Source: Rubrivivax sp. (GTDB taxonomy: Bacteria; Pseudomonadota; Gammaproteobacteria; Burkholderiales; Burkholderiaceae_C). From it: a stretch of DNA of 46,076 bases. Positions within the stretch are counted from its first letter, which is position 1. Each line of letters begins with the position of its first letter. The DNA is taken from NCBI GenBank assembly GCA_020848515.1, contig JADLIA010000100.1:1-46076 (forward strand). The letters run 5' to 3'. Below the pieces are notes generated by a model, which was given only the letters and a program-made list of their open reading frames with translations, was not told the DNA's origin and searched no databases. This document shows, in pieces, positions 26,039 through 34,875 of the stretch. A program made the position numbers and the translations under genes.

Positions 26039-26950
26039 ATGCTGAAATCCGATCACCTGAACGACGCCCAGGCGCTGCTGAACCTGAACGATCTGCCGGC
26101 GGCGCCGTCGCGCCGGCGCGCGCTGAGGCTGGGCGTTGGCATGGGCTACGCCGCGGCCGCCCTGCCGGTGATGGCGCAGACCGCCATCCGCACCCCCACC
26201 GACGGCCTGACCGTGGGCGAGGTGAACATCGACGTGGCCGGCTTCAGCATGCCGGCCTTTCGCGCCCAGCCGGCCGGCAGGAGCGGGCTGCCGGTGGTGC
26301 TGGTGCTGTCGGAAATCTTCGGCGTGCACGAGTACATCGCCGACACCGCCGTGCGTCTGGCGCGTGCCGGTTACCTGGCGATCGCGCCCGAGTTGTTCGT
26401 GCGCCAGGGCGACGCGCAAAGCTATGGCGAGATGGCCAAGCTGATGAGCGAGGTGATTGCCAAGGTGCCCGATGCTCAGGTGATGGGCGATCTGGACGCC
26501 ACCGTGGCCTGGGCCGCGCAGCATGGCGGCAACTCCGACAAACTGGCCGTCACCGGTTTCTGCTGGGGCGGGCGCCAGACCTGGCTGTTTGCCGCCCATC
26601 ACCCCAAGGTCAAGGCCGGCGTGGCCTGGTATGGGCGCCTGGTCGGCACCGCCACGCCGCTGACGCCCCGCCACCCGGTGGATGTGGCGGCGCAGCTGAA
26701 GGCGCCGGTGCTGGGCCTGTATGGCGGCGCCGACACCGGCATCCCGCTGGACACGGTCGAGCAGATGAAGGCCGCGCTGGCGGCCGCCGGCACGCAGGGC
26801 AACGCTGCGGCCAGGGGTTCGGCGTTCGTGGTCTACCCGGATGCGCCGCACGCCTTCCATGCCGACTACCGCCCGAGCTTTCGCAAGGAAGCGGCCGAGG
26901 ACGGCTGGAAGCGCGCGCTGGCCTGGTTCAAGCAGCACGGCGTGGCCTGA
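26039..26950 (+). CDS. Dienelactone hydrolase-family protein
   Basis: Alpha/beta hydrolase of 303 residues. The nucleophile is Cys in GFCWGGRQTW, with Asp in YGGADTGIP and His in PDAPHAFHADYR, the Cys-Asp-His triad of dienelactone hydrolases. An N-terminal extension with SRRRALRLGVGMGYAAAALP looks like a twin-arginine-type signal or membrane segment, suggesting export, unusual for the classic cytoplasmic chlorocatechol enzyme. The substrate is unknown; no other catabolic genes surround it. Confidence 0.85.
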   Translation: MLKSDHLNDAQALLNLNDLPAAPSRRRALRLGVGMGYAAAALPVMAQTAIRTPTDGLTVGEVNIDVAGFSMPAFRAQPAGRSGLPVVLVLSEIFGVHEYIADTAVRLARAGYLAIAPELFVRQGDAQSYGEMAKLMSEVIAKVPDAQVMGDLDATVAWAAQHGGNSDKLAVTGFCWGGRQTWLFAAHHPKVKAGVAWYGRLVGTATPLTPRHPVDVAAQLKAPVLGLYGGADTGIPLDTVEQMKAALAAAGTQGNAAARGSAFVVYPDAPHAFHADYRPSFRKEAAEDGWKRALAWFKQHGVA

Positions 26951-27288
26951 GGTGCCCGAGGCGATCGCCGGCGCCCTGCCTTGCGCGCCACCGCAGGCGC
27001 ACGCATCGTGGGCCTGGTCGGCTGGCAGCAGGGTGTGCGGTGGATCGGCGCCGGGCAGAACGAAAAAGGCTTGCGAGGCGCGTCAGGCAAGCGCCAGACG
27101 CTATTGATAATATAGTGCAGAGTTTCGCGCCATATGGAACATCAAACCGTGTCTTTTCGCCCATGATGTCTCGTTGCAAATCCGCGCCATAGCGGAGCTG
27201 CTGCTGTGGTTTGCGCCTCATCCTGGCCAGCAATCCACCGGTTTTGTTTGTTCCATCCAGCACGCAACGCCACACGAGCCATCGGGCT
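26951..27288. other. Gap between convergent genes, with operator-like site and a short repeat copy
   Basis: 338 bases between two genes that point toward each other. It contains a short repeat copy (27088-27118) and, at 27124-27139, TTCGCGCCATATGGAA. On the other strand the latter reads TTCCATATGGCGCGAA, resembling the TTCC-N-GAA operators of IclR-type regulators as I remember them. No promoter-dependent gene starts here, so it may be a relic of a deleted regulated gene. Nothing else is visible. Confidence 0.4.
27088..27118 (+). repeat. Short palindromic repeat with 17-bp core (27100-27116), intergenic
   Basis: CAAGCGCCAGAC followed by the core GCTATTGATAATATAGT, which has one mismatch in the right arm. 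Confidence 0.78.
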
Positions 27289-28149
27289 TCAGCCGCGTGC
27301 CACCGGCAGCCCTGGGGTGCGGCACCACTCGCTCCAGCTGCCGGCGTACAGCGCCGCCGGGGCATAGCCGGCCAGCTCCATGGCCAGCAGGTTGGGCACG
27401 GCGCTGACGCCGCTGCCGCAGTGGTGCACCACGCCGGCCGGGTCGCGGCCGGCCAGCAGGGCGTCGAATTCGGCGCGCAGCTGGGCCGGCGCCTTGAAGC
27501 AGCCGCGCCCATCCAGGTTGTCGACGTAGGGGCGGTTGAGCGCGCCGGGGATGTGGCCGGCCACCGGATCGAGCGGCTCCTCGTCACCGCGAAAACGCGC
27601 GGCGGCGCGGGCGTCGATCACGGTCTGCCCGGGCTGGCCCAGCCCGGCCTGCACCTCGTGAACGTGCAGCAGGCGGCGCCGCGGTGGCTGCAGCTGGAAC
27701 CGGGTGGCGGGGTGCTCGGCCGCCGGGCCGGAGGCCACCGCGCCGCCCGCCGCCAGCCAGGCCTGCAGGCCGCCGTCCAGCACCGCCACCGCGTCGTGAC
27801 CCGCCCACTTGAACATCCACCACAGGCGGCCGCAGTAGTTGCAGCCGTTGCGGTCGTACACCACCGCCTGCATGGGGTTGGCAAAGCCGACCGCGGACAG
27901 CCAGGCGGCAAAGCGCTCACGCGGGGGCAGCGGGTGGCGCCCGCCGTTGATGGCCTCGGCCGGCGGGTGGGCGCTGAGGTCGCGCTCCAGATGCGCCTGA
28001 CGGCTGCCGGCGATGTGCTGTTCGGCAAACATGGCGTCGGCCCGGGCCGGGTTGCCCAGTTCGCCGCTGCAGTCGAACACCATCAGCGGCGCGCCGCTGG
28101 CCTGCAGCGCCTGAAGTTCGGCGACGGTAATGAGGTGGGTATAGGTCAT
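27289..28149 (-). CDS. sseA: Rhodanese-type sulfurtransferase (3-mercaptopyruvate sulfurtransferase-like)
   Basis: Two-domain sulfurtransferase of 286 residues. The N-terminal rhodanese domain is inactive in form. The C-terminal domain carries the active-site loop HHCGSGVSAVPN with its catalytic cysteine, the CGSGVxA type seen in 3-mercaptopyruvate sulfurtransferases rather than the CRKGVT of thiosulfate rhodaneses. Expected donor 3-mercaptopyruvate; cytoplasmic, no signal peptide. It is 14 bases downstream of the EamA gene on the same strand and probably in the same transcript. Confidence 0.88.
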   Translation of the reverse strand: MTYTHLITVAELQALQASGAPLMVFDCSGELGNPARADAMFAEQHIAGSRQAHLERDLSAHPPAEAINGGRHPLPPRERFAAWLSAVGFANPMQAVVYDRNGCNYCGRLWWMFKWAGHDAVAVLDGGLQAWLAAGGAVASGPAAEHPATRFQLQPPRRRLLHVHEVQAGLGQPGQTVIDARAAARFRGDEEPLDPVAGHIPGALNRPYVDNLDGRGCFKAPAQLRAEFDALLAGRDPAGVVHHCGSGVSAVPNLLAMELAGYAPAALYAGSWSEWCRTPGLPVARG

Positions 28150-28163
28150 GGGTCAGCCTGGGT

Positions 28164-29051
28164 TCAGTGACTTTCAGCCGGCGGGTTGGGCAGGGCTCGG
28201 GCGCGCAGCACGGTGGCCGCGATGCCGCTGGCGACGATGGTGGCCATGCCCAGCCAGCCGATCAGCGGCAGCTGATCGCCGAACAACAGCAGGCCGAACA
28301 GGGCCGCGAACACGATGCCCGAGTATTGCAGGTTGGCCACCACCATGGTGGCGCCGCGGGTGTAGGCGCGTGTCATGCACAGCTGCCCCAGCGCCGCCAG
28401 GATGCCAACCGGCAGCAGCCACAGCGCCTGCACGGTATGGAGCGGATGGGTGTCGAAGAACTGCATGCCGATGCCACCCGCCAGCGCCGCGCCGAGCGAG
28501 AAATAGAACACCGTGCGCGCCTCCGGCTCGCCGACGCGGCCGAGCGCCGCCACCTGGATGTAGGCCAGCGCCGACATCAGGCCCGACAGCAGCCCGATCA
28601 GCCCGGCAAACAGCTGGTTCTGCTCCAGCGTGGGGCGCAGCATCATCACCACGCCGGCAAAGCCGGCCATCACCGCCATCACCAGCGGGCCCTGGCGGCG
28701 GATGTCGGCCAGCTGCCCCATCAGCAACGTGCCGCCGACCAGGAAGGCCGCCACCCAGACGCCGCTCATGTAGTTCAGCGTCATGGCGGTGGCCAGCGGC
28801 AGGTGGGCGATGGCGTAGAACCAGCACACCAGCGCCGACACGCCGACCACGTTGCGCCACACGTGCATCATGGGCACGCTGGTGTGCAGGCGCACGCCGC
28901 GCGAGCGGCACAGCGCCCACATGAACAGCACGCCGATGGCGCCGCGATAGCACACGATCTCCAGCGGCCCGAAGTAGGGTGAGGCGAACTTGATGCACAC
29001 GCTCATAAGGGCGAAGAAGAGCGAGGCGGCGACCATCCAGGCGGCTTGCAT
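28164..29051 (-). CDS. EamA/DMT-family transporter
   Basis: Inner-membrane protein of 295 residues with two EamA repeats and about ten hydrophobic helices (MVAASLFFALMSVCIKFA, VLFMWALC, ALAYIQVAALG, NLQYSGIVFAALFGLLLFGD). Substrate unknown. It starts 30 bases upstream of a short repeat copy and is followed by the sulfurtransferase gene. Confidence 0.87.
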   Translation of the reverse strand: MQAAWMVAASLFFALMSVCIKFASPYFGPLEIVCYRGAIGVLFMWALCRSRGVRLHTSVPMMHVWRNVVGVSALVCWFYAIAHLPLATAMTLNYMSGVWVAAFLVGGTLLMGQLADIRRQGPLVMAVMAGFAGVVMMLRPTLEQNQLFAGLIGLLSGLMSALAYIQVAALGRVGEPEARTVFYFSLGAALAGGIGMQFFDTHPLHTVQALWLLPVGILAALGQLCMTRAYTRGATMVVANLQYSGIVFAALFGLLLFGDQLPLIGWLGMATIVASGIAATVLRARALPNPPAESH

Positions 29052-29081
29052 GGCGTGTGATTATCAGACAAAAATGCCTGC

Positions 29082-29125
29082 AGCGCTTGTCCCATGTGCG
29101 CCAGCAGCTATCAATAAAATAGCGC
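29082..29125 (+). repeat. Short palindromic repeat with 17-bp core (29107-29123), intergenic, best full-length copy
   Basis: AGCGCTTGTCCCATGTGCGC, then CAGCA, then the core GCTATCAATAAAATAGC and GC. This shows the whole layout: a GCGC-type palindrome followed by GCTAT-N7-ATAGC. It lies between the EamA gene and the Rieske oxygenase gene. Confidence 0.85.
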
Positions 29126-29171
29126 CTGGGGCGTTTGCCGCCAGGCGCCGCGGGCTCAGGGTGCCGCGCGC

Positions 29172-30308
29172 TCAGGTGGTGACGCGCATGCCCATGGCAC
29201 GCCGGTACCACTCGTGGAAGTGCTGCATGCCGTCTTCCATCGGGCTCTGGTAGGGGCCGACTTCGTTGTCGCCGCGCAGCATCAGGGCCTTGCGGCCGGC
29301 GTCCATGCGCTCGGCGATCTCGTCGTCCTCGATCGCGGTTTCCATGTAGGCGGCGCGCTGGGCCTCGACGAACTCGCGCTCGAAGCAGGCGATCTCTTCG
29401 GGGTAATAGAACTCCACCATGTTCAGCGTCCTGTCCACGCCCGTCGGGTGCAGGGTGGAGACGGTGAGCACATGCGGATACCACTCGACCATGATGTGCG
29501 GGTAGTAGGTCAGCCAGATCGCGCCGCGCTCTGGCAGCCGGCCTTCGCGGTACTTCAGCAGCACCTCGTGCCACTTGCGGTAGACGTCCGAGCCCGGCTT
29601 GCCGAAGCTGGGCGCCACGCCCACCGTCTGCACCGAGTACTCGCGCCCGAACTGCCACTTCAGGTCGTCACAGGTGACGAAGTTGCCCAGGCCGGGGTGG
29701 AAGGGGCCGACGTGGTAGTCCTCCAGGTAGACCTCGATGAAGGTCTTCCAGTTGTAGTTGCACTCGTGCAGTTCGACGTGATCGAGCACGTAGCCGTCGA
29801 ACGACAGGTCCTTGGCGGTGGTCATGCCGGCCAGGTCGGCGGCGATGTCGCGGCCGTTGTCATCGAACAGCAGACCGTTCCACTGGCGCAGCGGGTAGTT
29901 GCTGAGGTTCAGGCAGGGGTCGCGCTCGAAGTGCGGTGCGCCCAGCAGCTCGCCGCGGCTGGAATAGGTCCAGCGGTGGATGGGGCAGACGATGTTGCCG
30001 CCCGCATGGCCCTTGCCTTCGGCCAGCAGGTTGCCGCGCCCGCCCAGCATGATGGCCTGGCGGTGGCGGCAGCAGTTGGAGACCAGCTGGATCTGGCCCT
30101 GCGCGTCGCGCAGCAGCGCGCGCCCGCCGGCTTCCTGCGGCAGCACGAAATAGTCGTGGGCTTCGGGTACCGCCAGCGCGTGCCCCACGTAGCGCGGGCC
30201 GGACTCGAAGAGCAGCTTCTTTTCGCGCTCGTACAGCGCCGGATCGAAATAGGAATGGACGGGAAGTTGACTTGCCGCCTGCTGTAACTGAAGACTCAAA
30301 TCAGACAT
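29172..30308 (-). CDS. Rieske-type ring-hydroxylating oxygenase, alpha subunit
   Basis: Predicted non-heme iron oxygenase of 378 residues. The Rieske [2Fe-2S] motif is split as C-x-H (NCCRHRQAIM, about residues 79-83) and C-x2-H (VCPIHRW). The catalytic iron site is in EVYLEDYHVGPFHP (D-x2-H-x4-H type) with a later Asp/Glu. The length suits the alpha subunit of an aromatic dioxygenase, demethylase or similar enzyme. No beta subunit, ferredoxin or reductase gene is adjacent, so the electron supply is unlinked; the substrate is unknown. Start chosen at MSDLSLQLQQAASQ. Confidence 0.87.
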   Translation of the reverse strand: MSDLSLQLQQAASQLPVHSYFDPALYEREKKLLFESGPRYVGHALAVPEAHDYFVLPQEAGGRALLRDAQGQIQLVSNCCRHRQAIMLGGRGNLLAEGKGHAGGNIVCPIHRWTYSSRGELLGAPHFERDPCLNLSNYPLRQWNGLLFDDNGRDIAADLAGMTTAKDLSFDGYVLDHVELHECNYNWKTFIEVYLEDYHVGPFHPGLGNFVTCDDLKWQFGREYSVQTVGVAPSFGKPGSDVYRKWHEVLLKYREGRLPERGAIWLTYYPHIMVEWYPHVLTVSTLHPTGVDRTLNMVEFYYPEEIACFEREFVEAQRAAYMETAIEDDEIAERMDAGRKALMLRGDNEVGPYQSPMEDGMQHFHEWYRRAMGMRVTT

Positions 30309-30518
30309 GGTGTGCCGATGTTGAAGACTCCCCCTATGAAGGGGCAGGAAGTAAGCGCCTGGCATCCGAGGATATTGCGCGCGCGAACCCGCGCGCCACG
30401 CGCGCCGGGGAACCTTTTATTTTAGCCGCCTTGCCGCGGCCGGCCCCGGGCTGGCCCCGGGCCGATCGGTCGGTGGGCCGGTGGCCTGGGCGACGGGCGG
30501 CCCGCGCCTTGCCGCCGC

Positions 30519-30533
30519 CGCCTAAAATAGGCG
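30519..30533 (+). promoter_or_regulatory. Palindrome overlapping a -10-like box upstream of xseB-ispA-dxs
   Basis: CGCCTAAAATAGGCG is a perfect inverted repeat (6-bp arms, AAA between). It contains TAAAAT (30523-30528), a plausible -10, 16 bases before the xseB ATG. No convincing -35 was found. It may be an operator or a short hairpin in the leader. Confidence 0.4.
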
Positions 30534-30548
30534 CTTTTGTTCGCGCAC

Positions 30549-30788
30549 ATGAGCCGAAAAGCCGCTTCCGCTCCGGCCCAGCCTGCCAGCTATGGCGAGG
30601 CGGTGCAGCAGCTTGAACAACTGATCGCCGGGCTCGAATCCGGCCAGCTGCCGCTGGAAGATCTGCTGAGCCATTACCAGCGTGGCACGGAGCTGCTGCG
30701 CTACTGCCGCGACCGCCTGCAGGCCGTCGAAGACCAGGTGCGCGTGCTGGACGAGCGCGGTGACGTGAAACCGTGGATGCCGGAGTGA
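30549..30788 (+). CDS. xseB: Exodeoxyribonuclease VII small subunit
   Basis: Small subunit of the nuclease that degrades single-stranded DNA; 79 residues. The conserved core is [20 protein letters not shown] then [20 protein letters not shown], the helical hairpin of the family, with acidic C-terminus. The large subunit XseA is not in this window. The stop codon overlaps the GTG start of ispA (GTGA). Start chosen at [10 protein letters not shown], an in-frame ATG 12 bases upstream being less likely. Confidence 0.93.
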   Translation: MSRKAASAPAQPASYGEAVQQLEQLIAGLESGQLPLEDLLSHYQRGTELLRYCRDRLQAVEDQVRVLDERGDVKPWMPE

Positions 30789-31681
30789 ACGCGCGCGATT
30801 TCCCGACCTGGTCCGACAGGCTGCTGACGCGCGTCGAGCAGGCGCTGGTGGACTGGGTACCGGTCGATGCGCCCGCCGGCCTGGGCGAGGCCATGCGCTA
30901 CGCCGTGCTCGACGGCGGCAAGCGCCTGCGGCCGCTGCTGGTGCTGGCCGCCGCCGAGGCGGTGCAGGGGCACGCCGCAGCGGCGCTGCGCGCGGCCTGC
31001 GCGGTGGAATTGATCCACGCCTACTCCCTGGTGCACGACGACATGCCATGCATGGACAACGACGTGCTTCGCCGTGGCAAGCCGACGGTGCATGTGCGCT
31101 TCGGCCAGGCCCAGGCCCTGCTGGCCGGCGACGCCTTGCAGGCGCTGGCGTTCGAGCTGCTGACCCCCGAGGGCGATGAGGTGCCGGCCTCCATGCAGGC
31201 GGCACTGTGTGGCCTGCTGGCGCGCGCCGCCGGTGCGACCGGCATGGCGGGAGGTCAGGCCATCGACCTGGACAGCGTGGGGCGCGTGCTGACCGAGGCG
31301 CAGCTGCAGGCCATGCACCGGCTGAAGACCGGCGCCCTGCTGCAGGCCGCCGTGCACATGGGCGCGGCCTGCGCCACGCCGGCGCTGCCGGCCCACACCC
31401 GGGCCGCACTGGACCAGTACGGCGCGGCGCTTGGTCTGGCCTTTCAGGTGGTCGACGACATCCTCGACGTCACCGCCGATTCCGCCCAACTGGGCAAGAC
31501 CGCCGGCAAGGATGCCGCGGCCGACAAGCCCACCTACGTGTCCCTGCTGGGACTGACCCAGGCCCAGGCCCTGGCGGCGCAGTTGCACACCCAGGCGCAC
31601 CAGGCGCTCGACGCCAGCGGCCTGACTGCGCTGGCGCCGTTGCGCTGGCTGGCCGACCGCGTGGTCAAGCGCGAGAACTGA
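30785..31681 (+). CDS. ispA: Farnesyl/geranyl diphosphate synthase
   Basis: Polyprenyl chain-elongating enzyme that condenses IPP and DMAPP to farnesyl diphosphate. About 298 residues from the GTG ([13 protein letters not shown]). The first aspartate-rich motif is [10 protein letters not shown], the second [11 protein letters not shown], and the lysine-rich GGKRLRPLL and [13 protein letters not shown] are present. It overlaps xseB by four bases and precedes dxs by two bases: xseB-ispA-dxs, a common proteobacterial operon. Confidence 0.95.
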   Translation: MNARDFPTWSDRLLTRVEQALVDWVPVDAPAGLGEAMRYAVLDGGKRLRPLLVLAAAEAVQGHAAAALRAACAVELIHAYSLVHDDMPCMDNDVLRRGKPTVHVRFGQAQALLAGDALQALAFELLTPEGDEVPASMQAALCGLLARAAGATGMAGGQAIDLDSVGRVLTEAQLQAMHRLKTGALLQAAVHMGAACATPALPAHTRAALDQYGAALGLAFQVVDDILDVTADSAQLGKTAGKDAAADKPTYVSLLGLTQAQALAAQLHTQAHQALDASGLTALAPLRWLADRVVKREN

Positions 31682-31683
31682 CG

Positions 31684-33588
31684 ATGTCCCAAGCCCTGCT
31701 CGAATCCATCCACAGCCCGGCCGATCTGCGCCGCCTGCCGCGCGCGCAGCTCAAGGGCCTGGCGGACGAACTGCGCGCATGCGTGCTGACCAACGTGGCC
31801 CGCACCGGCGGCCACCTGAGCTCCAACCTGGGCACGGTGGAGCTCACCATTGCGCTGCACTACGTGTTTCAGACGCCACACGACCGGCTGGTGTGGGACG
31901 TCGGCCACCAAACCTATCCGCACAAGATCCTGACCGGGCGACGCGAGCGCATGCCCACGTTGCGTCAGCTGGGCGGCATGTCCGGCTTTCCGCGCCGCGA
32001 CGAAAGCGAGTACGACACCTTCGGCACCGCGCATTCGTCCACCAGCATCTCGGCCGCGCTGGGCATGGCGCTGGCGGCGCGACAGAAGGGCGAGGACCGC
32101 CACGCGGTGGCCATCATCGGCGACGGCGCCATGACCGCCGGCATGGCTTTCGAGGCGCTCAACAACGCCGGGGTCGAGCGCGACGCCCGCCTGCTGGTGG
32201 TGCTCAACGACAACGACATGTCCATCAGCCCGCCGGTGGGCGCGCTCAACCGCTACCTGGCGCAGCTGATGAGCGGCCACTTCTATGCCGCCGCCAGGAG
32301 CGTGGGCAAGACGGTGCTGGGCACGGTGCCGCCGCTGTTCGAGCTGGCCCGGCGGCTGGAGCAGGGCGCCAAGGGCATGGTGGTGCCGGCCACGCTGTTC
32401 GAGAAGTTCGGCTTCAACTACATCGGTCCGATCGACGGCCACGATCTGGATTCGCTGATCCCGACGCTGGAAAACATCCGCGACCTGATGCGCGACAAGG
32501 CCGGGCCGCAGTTCCTGCACGTGGTCACCAAAAAGGGCCAGGGCTACAAGCTGGCCGAGGCCGATCCGGTGGCCTACCACGGCCCAGGCAAGTTCGATCC
32601 GGCGGTGGGCCTGGTCAAGCCCAGCGCCCCGGCAGCGCCCACCTTCACCCAGGTGTTCGGGCAGTGGCTGTGCGACATGGCGGCGCACGACCGCAAGCTG
32701 GTGGGCATCACCCCGGCCATGCGCGAAGGTTCGGGCATGGTCGAATTCCACAAGCGCTTTCCGGACCGCTACTACGACGTCGGCATTGCCGAGCAGCATG
32801 CCGTCACCTTTGCCGCCGGTCTGGCCTGCGAGGGCCTCAAGCCGGTGGTGGCCATCTATTCCACCTTCCTGCAGCGCGCCTACGACCAGCTGATCCACGA
32901 CGTCGCCATCCAGAACCTGCCGGTGGTGTTCGCGCTGGATCGCGCGGGCCTGGTCGGTGCCGATGGCGCCACCCATGCCGGCAACTACGACATCGCCTTT
33001 CTGCGCTGCGTGCCCAACGTCAGCCTGGCCTGCCCGGCCGACGAACGCGAGTGCCGTCAGTTGCTGACCACGGCCTACGAGCAGAGCCATCCGGTGGCGG
33101 TGCGCTACCCGCGTGGTGCCGGAGCCGGCGTGGCACCGCTGGCTCAGCTGACCGGGCTGCCGTTCGGCAAGGGTGAAGTCCGGCGCCAGGGCAAGGGGGT
33201 GGCCATCCTGGCGTTCGGCACGCTGCTGTACCCCGCGCTTGCCGCCGCCGAACGGCTGGACGCCACGGTGGTCAACATGCGCTGGGTCAAGCCGCTGGAC
33301 GCCGAGCTGCTGCTGCAGGTGGCAGCCAGCCACGACGCGCTGGTGACGATCGAGGAGGGCGCCATCATGGGTGGTGCCGGCAGCGCCGTGGCCGAGGCGC
33401 TGGCCGCGGCCGGGGTGGTCAAGCCGCTGCTGCACCTGGGCCTGCCTGACCGCTTCATCGAGCACGGCGATCCGGCGCGACTGCTGGCGCTCGAGGGCCT
33501 GGATGCCACTGGCATCGAGGGTTCGGTGCGCTCGCACCTGGGCTCGTGGCTGATGCCGCCTCAGCGCAACCTGAAAGCGGTCAGCTGA
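31684..33588 (+). CDS. dxs: 1-deoxy-D-xylulose-5-phosphate synthase
   Basis: First enzyme of the MEP isoprenoid pathway (pyruvate plus glyceraldehyde 3-phosphate to DXP), thiamine-diphosphate dependent, cytosolic. The 634-residue protein has [19 protein letters not shown], the TPP motif [18 protein letters not shown], the catalytic [12 protein letters not shown] and [15 protein letters not shown], and a C-terminal transketolase domain. It is complete and of normal length. ispE at 11488 belongs to the same pathway. Confidence 0.98.
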   Translation: MSQALLESIHSPADLRRLPRAQLKGLADELRACVLTNVARTGGHLSSNLGTVELTIALHYVFQTPHDRLVWDVGHQTYPHKILTGRRERMPTLRQLGGMSGFPRRDESEYDTFGTAHSSTSISAALGMALAARQKGEDRHAVAIIGDGAMTAGMAFEALNNAGVERDARLLVVLNDNDMSISPPVGALNRYLAQLMSGHFYAAARSVGKTVLGTVPPLFELARRLEQGAKGMVVPATLFEKFGFNYIGPIDGHDLDSLIPTLENIRDLMRDKAGPQFLHVVTKKGQGYKLAEADPVAYHGPGKFDPAVGLVKPSAPAAPTFTQVFGQWLCDMAAHDRKLVGITPAMREGSGMVEFHKRFPDRYYDVGIAEQHAVTFAAGLACEGLKPVVAIYSTFLQRAYDQLIHDVAIQNLPVVFALDRAGLVGADGATHAGNYDIAFLRCVPNVSLACPADERECRQLLTTAYEQSHPVAVRYPRGAGAGVAPLAQLTGLPFGKGEVRRQGKGVAILAFGTLLYPALAAAERLDATVVNMRWVKPLDAELLLQVAASHDALVTIEEGAIMGGAGSAVAEALAAAGVVKPLLHLGLPDRFIEHGDPARLLALEGLDATGIEGSVRSHLGSWLMPPQRNLKAVS

Positions 33589-33704
33589 CCATTCAGGAGC
33601 GCCACGGCGCCCGGCGATCCGATCAAGTGAATGCCCTAATGGCTGGCGCGGTTTACAAGCCGCTACACTCGACCGGTTGTTCTTTTTTTTGAGGAGTACG
33701 CAAC

Positions 33705-34787
33705 ATGGATCGTCGTTCCCTGATCAAGCGTGCCGGCATCGCCGGGGTGCTGGCTGCCGGCGTGGCGCCGGCGGTGCATGCGCAGGCGGCCGTGCGTTGG
33801 CGCATAGCCACCAGCTTTCCGAAGTCGCTGGAGACCCTGCATGGCTGCGCCGTGAAGTTCTCCGAAACCGTCAAGGCCCTGTCGGGCGGCAAGTTCGAGG
33901 TCTCCGTGCATGCTGCGGGCGAGCTGGTGCCGGCCTTTGGCATCGTCGACGCCCTGGCCGACGATTCGCTGGAAATGGGCGAGACGGCCTCGTACTACTA
34001 CACCGGCAAGCACCCGGCATTTGCCTTCGGCTGCGCCGTGCCGTTTGGTTTCACCGCCCAGCAGATGCAGGCCTGGAAGCGCCACGGCAACGGCCGCAAG
34101 CTGATGGACGAGTTGTACGACAAGTACAACTTCTTCGGCCTGAGCGCCCTCAGCACCGGCACCCAGATGGGCGGCTGGTACCGCAAGGAAATGAAGACCC
34201 CGGCCGACTTCAAGGGTCTGAAGATGCGCCTGGGTGGCGGCGTGTTCGGCGAGTCCATGGCCAAGCTGGGCGTGGTGGCGCAGAACATGCCGGTGGGCGA
34301 GGTGTACCAGGCCCTGGAAAAGGGCACGCTCGATGCCGTGGAGTTCGTCGGCCCCTACGACGACGAGAAGCTGGGTTTCAACAAGGTCGCCAAGTACTAC
34401 TACTACGGCGGCTGGTGGGAAGGCAGCGCGGAGCTGGAGTTCTTCATCAACAAGAAGGCGTTTGCCAAGCTCTCGCCCGAGAACCAGGCCATCGTTCGCG
34501 CCGCTGCCGACGTGGCTTATGCCGATGGCACCTCCAAGTACATGCACCTCAACCCCATCTCGCTCAAGCGTCTGGTGGGCTCGGGCACGCAGCTCAAGCG
34601 CTTTCCCAAACCCGTGGTGGAAGCCGGCTTCAAGGCCGCGCAGGCGGTCTATCAGGAGCACAGCGGCAAGGACGCCCTGTTCAAGAAGATCTACGAAGAC
34701 ATGCGCGCCTTCCAGCGCGACCAGATCCTCTGGAACCGCATCTCCGAGCTGGCGTTCACCCAGGACATGAGCACGCTGAAGATCTGA
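33705..34787 (+). CDS. TRAP transporter substrate-binding protein (DctP/TakP type)
   Basis: Periplasmic binding subunit of a tripartite ATP-independent transporter, 360 residues. The N-terminus MDRRSLIKRAGIAGVLAAGV has a twin-arginine motif and a hydrophobic segment ending near VHAQA, consistent with Tat export. The mature part has the DctP-family features WRIATSFPKSLETL, TYYYTGKHPAF-like stretches, GLKMRLGGGVFGESMAKLG and VEFVGPYDDEKLG. It probably binds an organic acid (keto acid subgroup), but the ligand cannot be read off. The gene converges on the two membrane-subunit genes. Upstream is a poly-T stretch and a good AGGAG site before the ATG. Confidence 0.9.
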   Translation: MDRRSLIKRAGIAGVLAAGVAPAVHAQAAVRWRIATSFPKSLETLHGCAVKFSETVKALSGGKFEVSVHAAGELVPAFGIVDALADDSLEMGETASYYYTGKHPAFAFGCAVPFGFTAQQMQAWKRHGNGRKLMDELYDKYNFFGLSALSTGTQMGGWYRKEMKTPADFKGLKMRLGGGVFGESMAKLGVVAQNMPVGEVYQALEKGTLDAVEFVGPYDDEKLGFNKVAKYYYYGGWWEGSAELEFFINKKAFAKLSPENQAIVRAAADVAYADGTSKYMHLNPISLKRLVGSGTQLKRFPKPVVEAGFKAAQAVYQEHSGKDALFKKIYEDMRAFQRDQILWNRISELAFTQDMSTLKI

Positions 34788-34837
34788 GTGTCAGGGTCTG
34801 GCGCACCCCGGTGTAATTGCCGGGGGGCACAAAAAAA

Positions 34838-34869
34838 ACCGCAGCCTGTCAAGGGCTGCGGTTCTTTCA
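34838..34869. terminator. Bidirectional terminator between the TRAP genes
   Basis: Stem ACCGCAGCC / GGCTGCGGT with loop TGTCAAG, flanked by an A run on the left (34831-34838) and TTCTTTC on the right, so it can stop transcription of both the binding-protein gene and the membrane-subunit genes. Confidence 0.9.
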
Positions 34870-34875
34870 TGCCGC

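Noticed and set aside
26928-27167. Reading frame starting MGEKTRFDVPYG on the minus strand
   Set aside because: It runs through a repeat copy and into antisense sequence of the dienelactone hydrolase, with no recognisable domain.
31534-33537. 667-codon open frame opposite dxs
   Set aside because: Antisense of dxs; rich in Gln, His and Arg as expected for a shadow.
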